DNA from: Acholoe squamosa
Taxonomy: Eukaryota; Annelida; Polychaeta; Phyllodocida; Polynoidae
Direction of reading: 5' to 3'
NCBI GenBank assembly: GCA_949317995.1
Contig: OX439049.1
Location: forward strand, 14,880,395-14,944,394
DNA: 64,000 bases
In this document: piece after piece, positions 46,401 through 53,473 of the stretch
How positions within the stretch are numbered: position 1 is the first letter of the stretch
Layout of the letters: every line of letters starts with the position of its first letter
Notes under the pieces: generated by a model
What the model saw: only the letters and a program-made list of their open reading frames with translations
Told to the model about the DNA's origin: nothing
Databases searched by the model: none
Translations under genes and position numbers: made by a program

Positions 46401-49400
46401 TTGCTCCTATTATCACCCAAAACAACATTATAATTCACCTCATATTATGAATTCTTACCTGTTTCCCATGGTAATATGGCATCACCTTGGGCAGCATGCA
46501 CCATACTTTCAAGGAATTACTACACCAAGACTAATGTAAGCCTGAATACCACATAGGAGGTTGATAATTGAAACTCAGTGTTATCATCCATAGACAAAGA
46601 AAATTGTTTTAAAATACACCAAAAGAGAATATAAACCCATGTTTCCGGTCACCATTATATTCCCTATATACATATTGATAGATATCATCTATAAACACTT
46701 TGATTTATAAGGCAGCATCAATAGAAACAGCAATTCCCTAATTTGGCCCAAACCCAAAGTGCAAGTATATAGTGGAACTATACAATTTCCCCAGTCTCTT
46801 TATACTGACACTGATGCCATTTCGAGTCACTGCGGGTGAGTACTGACACATAGTGACCCATGTTCACTCAAGCATCAACACCTATCTTTTGAAAGATGAG
46901 TCACTATGGGTCAGTCCATGTGACTACTTACACAGACTGGCTCATGCTCACTCAGTGTCACCTCACGCAAATAAGGAAATGAGTCACTATGCGTCACTCC
47001 CTGTGACTACTCACCCATACTGGCACATACTGACGCGATGTTAGCTCAAATGGGTTAGGAAATGAGTCACTATGTGTCACACTGTGTGACTACTGACACA
47101 GACTGACGCATGCTCACACTTGTGCCACATTATGTCTTGTGGAGATGAGTCACTAAGTGTCATAATGAGTCAAACAGTGTGAGTATTGACACCTTGTGAC
47201 ATGAGCTGACGCACTGGTGTTATAACCCGAAAGGTGCTCACACATAACAGCTCATTATGACTCACACTGACTCCAATTTGCTGGGTATGTGTTACATTTG
47301 TCTTCCATTGGATCCAATGCTCTAAAGAAAGGGTCGTTGTGATGTTGCAGCACCTATTTTTTCGTCTGGGTTTTGGGATTATTATAACAGGAAATTTGTG
47401 GAAAGAGAGTAACTCTCTTTATGAGAAATTATTTGTGTAATGGGTGTTTCTCGTAATGTAGTAAAGAGGCTTTTTAATGGACAAAACAAAATAACCATTT
47501 TTTGTGTGTAATGCACTTTAATCGTTATGCTGGTCGTTATGTTACGAGGACCTTTTGTGTAACGTCCCCCTGTGGCTGCTTCAATGAGGGGCAGGACCGT
47601 AGGGTACAGCAAAGGTATATCCTTGCGTATAAGCAGCACCACATCCATGAATCAGTATTGTATATATTTAGATCTGGGTGCGGTGAATGTAACTAATGCT
47701 AAAAGGAAAAAGGAATAATTATATTGGTTTACTTTCTTTTACCTTAGGCCTCTTTAAATATTATTAATATTTGATTGAAAAGAAATTCCTGAGACTACCC
47801 CGGCCTGATATTGGCTCTTGTATCTATGTTTCCATATCAACTTGCAGCACCCACTTGCTGATCCGGCCGTTTCTCTCGTTGAAGAATAAACGTTAAGGAA
47901 AGAGTGAGAAATTGGTAATGCCAAAAAGATTGTGTAGATCTAATGCGGGTTTCATCGTTAACATGTAAAGAGAGATTTACAACAACTTTTTGCAAAGATG
48001 TTTTTATTTGTGTTATGCACTTTTATCGTTACAACCATCGTTAAGCCAAAATCGTTGTTTCTGTAATGCCCCCTGGTTATTTCTGTGCCTTCCTGTTAAC
48101 TTCATAACCTCATCTGATTATTCCCTGACATCACTCATACTCAATCTATGTGTTACATTTGTCTTCCATTGGATCCAATGCTCTAAAGAAAGGGTCGTTG
48201 TGATGTTGCAGCACCTATTTTTTCGTCTGGGCTTTGGGATTATTATAACAGGAATTTTGTGGAAAGAGAGTAACTCTCTTTATGAGAAATTATTTGTGTA
48301 ATGGGTGTTTCTCGTAATGTAGTAAAGAGGCTTTTTAATGGACAAAACAAAATGACCATTTTTTGTGTGCAATGCACTTTAATCGTTATGCTGGTCGTTA
48401 TGTTACGAGGACCTTTTGTGTAACGTCCCCCTGTGGCTGCTTCAATGAGGGGCAGGACCGCAGGGTACAGCAAAGGTATATCCTTGCGTATAAGCAGCAC
48501 CACATCCATGAATCAGTATTGTATATATTTAGATCTGGGTGCGGTGATGCGTGCCCCCTGCTTTTTGTATTTAGTTAAGAATTCAGTTACTTATTTTGGA
48601 TCCTAAAATTCCCCCAACATCCACCCTTCTTTTTGGGCCGCTCTTCATTCTTTTCCTAGACATCGATCTGCCACTGAATAAAGACAAAATAAGTTAAAAT
48701 GAAAAAAGGGAACTGTCCCAGGTACATTATGTGGAAAATGATGAACTTTGCTTCTTTTATTTATCAAGGTATCTATAGCAAGAAGGCCTGGATCTGTAGC
48801 AAATGATGTCTTATTGAGCGCAAAGAGGAATATGGCGGTTGACAATGGTCCTATGAATATGACTATAGTAAATGGTACACATGAGTCAAGAGACTACAAC
48901 CATGTCTGTGGTGGATCACTAATCACCAAAGACTGGGTGATGACTGCAGCACACTGTCTCTATAGTACAGGGTTAGTAACAGAATAATTGATAATAGCTC
49001 CAGTTTGAATCCACCCTCTAGACAGGACTGGAGATTTAAACGTACTCATGATTCTTGTGCAGATAACATGTCATGACATATGTAAATTTCTTAAGTTATT
49101 CCTGGGGATAAAATGAGTGGAATCCCAAGGCATTCACAATTCATAACACAAGTTTTCATCTCAAGTTATTCCTTGACTGTATAATAAGTCAGTGGATTCA
49201 TGTGGGGAACACAAGTCATGACACAAGTTGACATCTTGAGTTATTCCTGTGAATTAAGTGAGTTAATTCTTGTAGCATTCACAGGTCATGATACAAGTTT
49301 TGATCTCAGACTTATTCCACTGAACTGAACATGTTCCCATGACCAGCGGATTCTTGCAGGGATCACAAGTCATGACACAAGTTTACATCTCAAGTTATCC

Positions 49401-51866
49401 CTAAGAATTAACTGGGTGGATTCTTATGGCAATCACAAGTTTATGTCTCAAGTTATTTCCAGGGAATAGATAATTATGTTACTTTTAAACGAAACTCAAG
49501 AATCAAATGTTCTGATGACATGGTGGATTCTCATGAGGAAAACGAGTAAACATCTTGAGTTATTCTCAGAACAAGTGTATTCTCTCTTGAGATTCTCAAG
49601 AATTATGAACATGTTCTTTTCCAAAGGAAATCACAAGTCAAAATCTCATGAAGTAAATGTGTACAATTCTCAGAGGAATCACAAGTCATGACCAAAGAAT
49701 GTCTCGAGTACGTCTCAGGATTGTGTTCGCAGGGCAGCTCTTTTTTACTTTTTTTTTCACCTTCTATTTATCATTTTAGCAATCCAACATATTCATAGAA
49801 AGGTTCAGCAAATATTTCACTAAATGCACTTAGATTTTTGTTGTCCTCTATATATAACATGAGAAGGAGGTACTTTGGAATTGCGGGAGCATTGCTAGAG
49901 ATCCATTGAATGTAACTAATGCTAAAAGGAAAAAGGAGTGAGTGAGTGAGCAATAGATGTTTAATGCCATTTCGACAACTAAGGTCATATTCATGGCCAG
50001 AACTACATTACTATTTCACAGAAGAATGTGTCAGTGCCCACACATATGTGCACCACACACATCCGAGGGGATAGGAAAGAGGAGATATAGACCCTTTTAA
50101 GTGGGCTAGGGAAGCCCGAAAGGAAAAAGGAATAATCTATTGGTTTACTTTCTTTTACCTTAGGCCTCTTTAAATATTATTAATATTTGATTGAAAAGAA
50201 ATTCCTGAGACTACCCCGGCCTGATATTGGCTCTTGTATCTATGTTTCCAGTAGCAGACCTGTAGGTGATTACCAACTAAGGCTTGGGACTCATACGTTG
50301 TATGGCACCTTCCAGCATTCCATACAACCTTCAAACGTGATCATTCATCCTAAATATGGTAGGCAATATCAAAGGTTGTGTGCGATGCAAAATTAATCAC
50401 TTGTGAATTTCCACTCATATGACTCAAGGCATATATGTGTATTGCTTTGCAGGCAAACCCAAACAGACAAACAAACCTTCTCTCTTTTATAGATCCTGAT
50501 GAGTATAATTATGACATTGGCCTGATCAAATTGTCATCTCCCATCACTAAATTTACCACTGAGATAAACACTGTGTGCCTGTCAGCCTCTGGGGAGAAAC
50601 CAGCTCCAAACACCGACTGTACTGTGACTGGTTGGGGACTAACGGGTAAATTTGATCATTTATATTTACATGGTAAAGCGACTGTCCCTATACTTTTGCT
50701 TTTCATAGGTCTGGAGGCAATACCATGAGATCTAAAGTCTTGGTTGGATTGTTTTAGTCAATTTGATTTGAAGAGTAATATTATAATGAAATTCAATTAT
50801 GTCTAAACTTCACGTCTAAGGGTTTCTGATCCCATCTTCTGAAATCAAAGCTATTCGATTTGATTGGTGGGTGATGTGAAGAATCCCTCCCGATTTGCTC
50901 CCACTTCAAAATTGGGTTTTTTTTTGTTCCCTTTTCATAATAAGCAAAATCCGATAGCCTACGACGTAGTTTATCCTTTCCTTTTATAACAGATGAGTAT
51001 ACGAGCAGTCTGTCAAATGCACTTAGAGAGGTAGACATCAAGATCCTCCCTGACTCGAACTGTTCTTATATGTTGCCTGGTATGATCTGTGCTGGGGTGC
51101 TGGAGGGGGGCAAGGACGCCTGTATGGTAAGTATAGGGTGTGTTCACCGTCAACAAATATTTTTGTACTTATCAAACTTTATTCAACCCGATGAACTGTA
51201 CCTAGGAGGAATGAAATGACAATGTAATTTTTATATAGGGCAACGTGAAGTTATGAATCTAATCGAGAAGTACCCGCTACACGTCACATACTAGAATTCA
51301 GTGTCCGTCAGAATTTGAATTTTGTTCATTATCTCCTTCTGGCTGGATGTGTTTATAATTAAAAAAAAATGATGTCTTGGATAAACCATAAATGTATATA
51401 TCCTGTGACTATACTTTCATGGGTAGTTGATGTAGCAAGAAAATTGGGCCTTAACGTCAAAAGATGGAAGCTATCGGTCATTTTATTCAATGTTATAACT
51501 TTACCTTAATGGACTAACTAAATGTGAATGGAGAACAGCCATACTCAAAATCAATCCATTGACATACAATAACATTCAGCAATATTTAAATATGTGATGG
51601 CTAGCCACATGTGGTGTGGGCTGTCACAGATGCTTCCACCCACCTTATCAACATCAGTGATAATGTCATCAGATTATTATCTATTTCTTTAGGGTGACTC
51701 TGGAGGTCCATTAGTCTATGCTGTCAACACAAATGGGATAGTACAGTACTTTCAGGCTGGCATTGTGTCGTTCGGGGAAGGATGTGCACGACGAAACAAT
51801 CCTGGGGTATATGCTGATGTTGGATATTTTCTAGATTGGATTAAGGGAGTCATAAGAAGTAATTAA
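25371..51866 (+). CDS. Secreted trypsin-like serine protease (S1 family), 7 coding exons
   Basis: Coding exons 25371-25428, 26339-26469, 48769-48971, 50252-50358, 50493-50645, 50993-51126 and 51693-51866 join with consistent phases to 960 nt (319 aa). Residues 1-19 look like a signal peptide ([19 protein letters not shown]); a ~45-residue propeptide with a Cys (SCGMQDPN) leads to the activation site [16 protein letters not shown]. Catalytic triad: His in TAAHC (exon 3), Asp in NYDIGLIKL (exon 5), Ser in GDSGGP (exon 7). DACMGDSGGP places Asp at the S1 base, which predicts trypsin-like cleavage after Arg/Lys. NMT and NGT are possible N-glycosylation sites. Intron 1 uses a GC donor. Intron 2 is 22.3 kb and full of transposons. 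Polyadenylation signal AATAAA at 52065. Physiological substrate unknown. Confidence 0.88.
26339..26469 (+). CDS. Serine protease exon 2 (propeptide and activation site)
   Basis: Acceptor CCCTCCAG, donor ATG|GTAAGT, phase 0. Encodes the propeptide Cys and [16 protein letters not shown]. Confidence 0.9.
26547..26720 (+). mobile_element. Left-end fragment of a Harbinger-like element
   Basis: Begins GGGGTCATTACACAAATAAC, similar to the ends of the Harbinger element at 33874 and 45041, and contains the same subterminal motifs (TAACGAGAGTC, GTCACTTCCGG) as 33980-34105. It may pair with the right-end-like sequence at 47286-47569, but the flanking bases do not show a matching duplication. Confidence 0.5.
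26796..27333 (+). repeat. Left terminal inverted repeat, TGTCCACAAA array
   Basis: Irregular array of TGTCCACAAAAYACATTTTG-like units, roughly every 20-40 bp, degenerate. Aligns block by block with the reverse complement of 32790-33345 (for example CAGACTATTTTTRCAGAGTG near the outer end and AATTACAAATTRTCCACAA in the middle). Confidence 0.8.
27334..27789. other. Unique non-coding segment of the left arm
   Basis: No frame or repeat recognised; the right arm has no counterpart of this 450-bp stretch. Confidence 0.4.
27790..28000. promoter_or_regulatory. CpG-rich segment with CRE palindrome, possible promoter or LTR part
   Basis: GC- and CpG-rich (unlike all flanks) with TGACGTCA at 27887-27894 and GTTTTTAAAGGG near 27942. 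It lies 3' of the left TatD copy and has no counterpart on the right. Such composition fits a promoter or an LTR U3/R region, but no LTR termini were found. Confidence 0.35.
28134..29441 (-). pseudogene. Zinc-finger/TatD-like nuclease, left copy (one nonsense codon)
   Basis: Inverted copy of 31397-32668. N-terminal piece 29064-29441 contains the C/H zinc-finger-like region ([21 protein letters not shown]). The C-terminal piece (to 28134) is a complete TatD-type metal-dependent hydrolase: FDAHCHL (HxH), [10 protein letters not shown] (Glu), VIVHTRD (His), IQLHSFDG (His), LLETDSPYL (Asp), ending in a helix ending [10 protein letters not shown]. Both pieces are in the same frame, separated only by TAA at 29064-29066 where the right copy reads TCA. 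TatD enzymes are 3'-5' exonucleases or deoxyribonucleases; role here is unknown. Confidence 0.85.
29473..30704 (+). pseudogene. Ty3/Gypsy integrase, core and C-terminal part
   Basis: Core pieces: [17 protein letters not shown], then LHTDQGRN with the second catalytic Asp, then [14 protein letters not shown] with the catalytic Glu, followed by [20 protein letters not shown] and the C-terminal [16 protein letters not shown] and [14 protein letters not shown]. The HHCC domain and first Asp are missing at the inverted-repeat junction (29457-29461). A TAG at about 29595 and frame changes at about 29660-29720 and 30155 disable it. The frame 30141-30704 continues into a Pro/Glu/Arg-rich tail. Confidence 0.88.
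30785..31382 (+). pseudogene. Pro/Ala-rich linker ORF between integrase and TatD
   Basis: Overlapping frames encode low-complexity Pro/Ala/Ser sequence, then an acidic-basic stretch ([20 protein letters not shown]) leading to the zinc-finger/TatD frame at 31327. Probably the N-terminal region of the TatD ORF, separated from it by a frame change near 31375. Confidence 0.45.
31327..32607 (+). pseudogene. Zinc-finger/TatD-like nuclease, right copy (53-bp deletion at 3' end)
   Basis: 426-residue frame. Zinc-finger-like region at residues ~22-80 ([22 protein letters not shown] and [21 protein letters not shown]), a helical middle, and the TatD barrel from residue ~195: [41 protein letters not shown], i.e. 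all metal ligands HxH/E/H/H/D. Compared with the left copy about 53 bp are missing at about 32587, which shifts the frame and truncates the C-terminal helices. It sits directly downstream of the Gypsy integrase in the same orientation, the place of a third ORF in some Gypsy elements. Exonuclease-like activity is a family inference. Confidence 0.85.
32790..33345 (-). repeat. Right terminal inverted repeat, TGTCCACAAA array
   Basis: Reverse complement partner of 26796-27333; on the plus strand it reads as TTTTGTGGACA units. Confidence 0.8.
33495..33565 (+). tRNA. tRNA-like sequence (Ala/Cys-like, pseudogene or SINE head)
   Basis: 71 nt folding as a tRNA: GGGGATG acceptor, D arm AACTCAGTGGTAGAGC, T arm ACCCGGGTTTGAGTACTGGT, 3' GTTTCCA. 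The anticodon loop TTGCAAG reads GCA as it stands, while the body resembles tRNA-Ala; one base may be missing. B box GGTTTGAGTAC departs from GGTTCGANTCC and acceptor pairing is imperfect. Likely a pseudo-tRNA or the head of a SINE. Confidence 0.55.
33566..33873. other. Spacer between tRNA-like sequence and Harbinger element
   Basis: AT-rich, with two approximate copies of a TCCTGACTT(C/T)ATCTCATT motif about 50 bp apart near 33797 and 33840. No gene. Confidence 0.35.
34173..38791 (+). CDS. Harbinger-borne acidic/Myb-like protein gene, multi-exon
   Basis: Exons supported by splice signals and phase: ATG 34173-34175 (donor GTAAAT), 34574-~35047 (acidic, [20 protein letters not shown]), 36245-36397, 36652-36740, 36898-37000, 37185-37970, 38157-38791 (stop TAG). 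Exons 3-5 encode a Trp-containing helical unit ([19 protein letters not shown] ... [10 protein letters not shown] / LNSVRN ... [11 protein letters not shown]) that looks like a divergent Myb/SANT-type domain, followed by Ser/Lys-rich sequence, a coiled coil ([19 protein letters not shown]) and in the last exon four ~10-residue [11 protein letters not shown] repeats and a basic nuclear-localisation-like tail. The junction of exon 2 to 3 is not resolved in phase, so exon 2 may end at the TAG at 35056. Exons 3-7 are intact. Confidence 0.55.
35752..35995. mobile_element. Small MITE with polyG-ended TIRs
   Basis: TATTGCCATGTGGGGGGGG at the left and the complement of TATTGCCAGGTGGGGGGGG at the right, 244 bp, non-coding; TA may be the duplicated target. 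Lies in an intron of the preceding gene. Confidence 0.7.
38836..39310. repeat. Three tandem ~160-bp repeats
   Basis: AAGTACATATTCT starts copies at about 38836, 38994 and 39155, each continuing through GTGACGTTRGACCCCGARCC and ATATGATTAAACATAGAAATC. Located just 3' of the gene ending at 38791. Confidence 0.9.
39683..41379 (+). pseudogene. Harbinger Myb/SANT-like DNA-binding protein gene (two frame breaks)
   Basis: Exon 1 39683-39703 (MPKSKDK, donor GTAAGG), exon 2 39936-40375, exon 3 40580-40697, exon 4 40887-41379. Exon 2-3 encode a Myb/SANT-like domain: [44 protein letters not shown] then [12 protein letters not shown] in exon 3, the pattern of the Myb-like partner proteins of Harbinger transposases. 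Exon 4 encodes a highly charged coiled coil ([20 protein letters not shown]). Frame changes lie between 40060 and 40095 and in the A tract near 40985. The partner protein normally brings transposase to the TIRs. Confidence 0.75.
41380..42160. other. Intergenic part of the Harbinger element with CRE-bearing GC-rich stretch
   Basis: Between the two convergent genes. 41730-41960 is GC-rich with repeated ACCGAMC motifs and two TGACGTCA palindromes (41852-41859 and 41866-41873). No frame. Confidence 0.4.
42390..44715 (-). CDS. PIF/Harbinger DDE transposase, exon-split
   Basis: Starts [17 protein letters not shown] at 44715; N-terminal helical region [20 protein letters not shown]; next coding segment 44097-44372 ends [11 protein letters not shown] (first catalytic Asp); 42740-42924 carries [14 protein letters not shown] and LLGDGGY (second Asp); about 42400-42597 reads [33 protein letters not shown] (catalytic Glu in VEQ). 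This is the DDE_Tnp_4-type nuclease of Harbinger elements and HARBI1. Splice borders between segments were not all resolved. The segment between the first and second Asp is occupied by 1.1 kb containing the host exon copy, so splicing may be disturbed. Confidence 0.8.
43074..43106. repeat. Perfect 16-bp palindrome
   Basis: TAGCTAATTAGCATAA, one T, then its exact complement. Could form a cruciform. Confidence 0.9.
43458..43738 (+). pseudogene. Copy of serine protease exon 3 inside the Harbinger element
   Basis: 281 bp nearly identical to 48770-49050 (one difference noticed, T/C at 43732), covering almost all of exon 3 with the catalytic His and about 80 bp of intron 3. The first exon base and the acceptor CAAG| are missing; the remaining CTATAG would shift the frame. 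So it is not a usable alternative exon. The left flank GAGTAACTCTCTTTATGA also occurs in the repeats at 47408 and 48269. Confidence 0.85.
44804..45117. repeat. Segment A (Harbinger right end), duplicated at 47835-48148
   Basis: Matches the second copy with few differences at a constant offset of 3031 bp. Contains the transposase upstream region, the right TIR and 76 bp beyond it. Confidence 0.9.
45118..47285. mobile_element. TA-target DNA element, 2.17 kb, non-autonomous
   Basis: Termini CCCAGCAAATTGG and its complement flanked by TA (45116-45117, 47286-47287). The uninterrupted target is present at 48147-48148 in a duplicated segment, which proves the boundaries. Both ends carry many irregular GTGACTCA/TGACACA motifs (45125-45430 and 46220-47280). 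No transposase frame. Confidence 0.95.
47286..47686. repeat. Segment B, duplicated at 48147-48547
   Basis: Offset 861 bp, nearly identical. Contains a Harbinger-like right end (…TTGTGTAACGTCCCC at about 47569) different from that in segment A. Confidence 0.9.
47684..47834 (+). repeat. Copy of the 3' end of protease intron 3, ending at the exon 4 acceptor
   Basis: Matches 49907-49937 plus 50132-50250 and stops at TTTCCA, one base before the AG of the exon 4 acceptor. It lacks the SINE found at 49938-50118. Confidence 0.9.
47835..48547. repeat. Fused copy of segments A and B without the TA element
   Basis: Segments A (to 48146) and B joined seamlessly at ATCTATGTG; this is the empty site of the element at 45118-47285. 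Confidence 0.9.
48548..48768. other. 3' part of protease intron 2
   Basis: No feature besides the exon 3 acceptor at its end (TTATCAAG). Confidence 0.5.
48769..48971 (+). CDS. Serine protease exon 3 (catalytic His)
   Basis: Starts GTATCTATAGCAAG after TTATCAAG; ends phase 2 before GTTAGT. Encodes VSIARRPGS ... [19 protein letters not shown]. Confidence 0.9.
49050..49730. repeat. Degenerate ~70-bp tandem repeat in intron 3
   Basis: ATCACAAGTCATGACACAAG-like and CATCTCAAGTTATTCC-like blocks recur about every 60-80 bp with heavy divergence. Confidence 0.65.
49938..50118 (-). mobile_element. SINE insertion with 13-bp target duplication
   Basis: 181 bp between two copies of AAAGGAAAAAGGA (49925-49937 and 50119-50131). 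Minus-strand 3' end reads GGCATTAAACATCTATTG followed by (CTCA)n, a SINE-type tail. The copy at 47684-47834 is the empty site with a single target. Tail pattern recalls metazoan SINE 3' domains; no tRNA head is seen, so it is 5'-truncated. Confidence 0.85.
50252..50358 (+). CDS. Serine protease exon 4
   Basis: Acceptor TTTCCAG, donor TATG|GTAGGC. Encodes [17 protein letters not shown] ... VIIHPKY. Confidence 0.9.
50493..50645 (+). CDS. Serine protease exon 5 (catalytic Asp)
   Basis: Acceptor TTTTATAG, donor ACGG|GTAAAT. Encodes [12 protein letters not shown] and [10 protein letters not shown]. Confidence 0.92.
50993..51126 (+). CDS. Serine protease exon 6
   Basis: Acceptor TATAACAG, donor TATG|GTAAGT. 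Encodes [11 protein letters not shown] ... [15 protein letters not shown]. Confidence 0.92.
51693..51866 (+). CDS. Serine protease exon 7 (catalytic Ser)
   Basis: Acceptor TTCTTTAG, starts [11 protein letters not shown], ends [15 protein letters not shown] and TAA. Confidence 0.93.
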   Translation, partial: GDSGGPLVYAVNTNGIVQYFQAGIVSFGEGCARRNNPGVYADVGYFLDWIKGVIRSN

Positions 51867-52064
51867 TGATTTTCTTTATTAAACAGAAAGCTCTCATGGG
51901 ACTTTATCATCATGATGTGTGAAGGAAACACTGATGAATTATATGTTCTTATTTTCTCTTAGTGGTCTTTGGTCTATGTGATACTGTGTGTGGTGGGGAT
52001 TAGCGCTTGTTGTGTATAATAGACTACCGATCTCACACTGCTGCAACATTTGTACCATTGATTT

Positions 52065-52070
52065 AATAAA
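52065..52070 (+). terminator. Polyadenylation signal of the serine protease gene
   Basis: AATAAA 199 bp after the stop codon. Confidence 0.6.
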
Positions 52071-52467
52071 GTAGTTCTTTTGAGGAAGAACCTTCAGAGT
52101 CAGGAATCTAGGGATGCTGAGTTTTCCTTCAGTGCCCAGTTGGTATCATGGCTGGAGCATATAAAACTATGTATAATTCCTTCACCTTTCTAACGAGGAT
52201 AAGGACAAAGCAATAATGCGAAACTAAATTATAAATAACGAACCTACACCAACTGTCGGGGACAAAACCTCTATAGTAACCACTGGTAACCGCTCCTATA
52301 AGAATCGATGGCCATTATAAATACTACTCTGAAACACATGTATATACACCCCACCTATATCAATGTCCACAACCAGCTGATGTGGAATACTAGCCCTGTG
52401 ATGTAATAAATCATAATAGTAAAAGAAGAAAAGATGGGGAATACCCCATTTGATATTACTCTTTTTC

Positions 52468-52473
52468 TTTATT
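52468..52473 (-). terminator. Possible polyadenylation signal of the transporter gene
   Basis: AATAAA on the minus strand about 90 bp after the stop codon; the two genes converge over a 0.7-kb gap. Confidence 0.5.
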
Positions 52474-52561
52474 CTTGTCTTCATGTTAATCTTACACTGA
52501 GCAAATAGTTATAAAGTAGTCAAGTAGAATTTAAAGCCACTGAGGCTCCAATACTGCACAT

Positions 52562-52710
52562 TCAGGACATTTCCGCATTTTCAGATCGTCCCTTTTTATG
52601 TCTTGTCCTATATAATGACATGATGAGTAATGATATGCTGATAAGGGTGAGTTGAGATCCAGCCACGATATAGCCATATGTGTATGATCCAGTAACATCC
52701 CGTAAAAAGC
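52562..52710 (-). CDS. Transporter exon 5 (last)
   Basis: Acceptor CTTCCAG; TGA stop at 52562-52564. Confidence 0.88.
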
Positions 52711-53381
52711 CTGGAAGTTGGTTACAAAAAGGAAAGAAAATGAGATGAGCAACCGATGTTAATCAAAAACAGTTGTGTGACTTTTAAGTTACATCGTTGA
52801 AATTTTCTATTTTATCTACCACAATATATGCATTATTTATAAGATGTATACCATAATTGGAAATAAATAAATGAAGTCGTTCTAAGTTGGAGAAGCTATT
52901 AGCCTGTAAAAAACACACAATAAAAAAAAACAACAAAACGAAACAAAAAAAAAGACAGATTCTACTCACCACCAAAGAAGGGTCCAATTAGATTACCGAT
53001 ACCTTGGACAAACCTCATGAGGCCCAGTGTACTGGTTATTGTTGAACGTGGCACAATGTCAGACATCACCGTTGAAGCCTGGGAGCCATACACACCTGAA
53101 ATGTAATGAGTTATTACAATTCAAAATAAGTGAAGAGGAATCACATAAACAAGCATAATATCATTATTGTTAAAGTTAGTATTTCAGATGATTCGGTCTC
53201 AGTGTTTGGAACAGAAAGTGAATGAATCCTAAACATATAAATCCCATATGGGTTTTTAATGACACTGTATTATCCTCATTGCTTATAAAAGATACAGTTT
53301 CCAGGGCTTGTTATCTATTTCCTCATTTAAACCTCTACTATGGTGCATTTATTTATGATGAGCCTTTTTCTTACACTTTAT

Positions 53382-53473
<92 letters not shown>

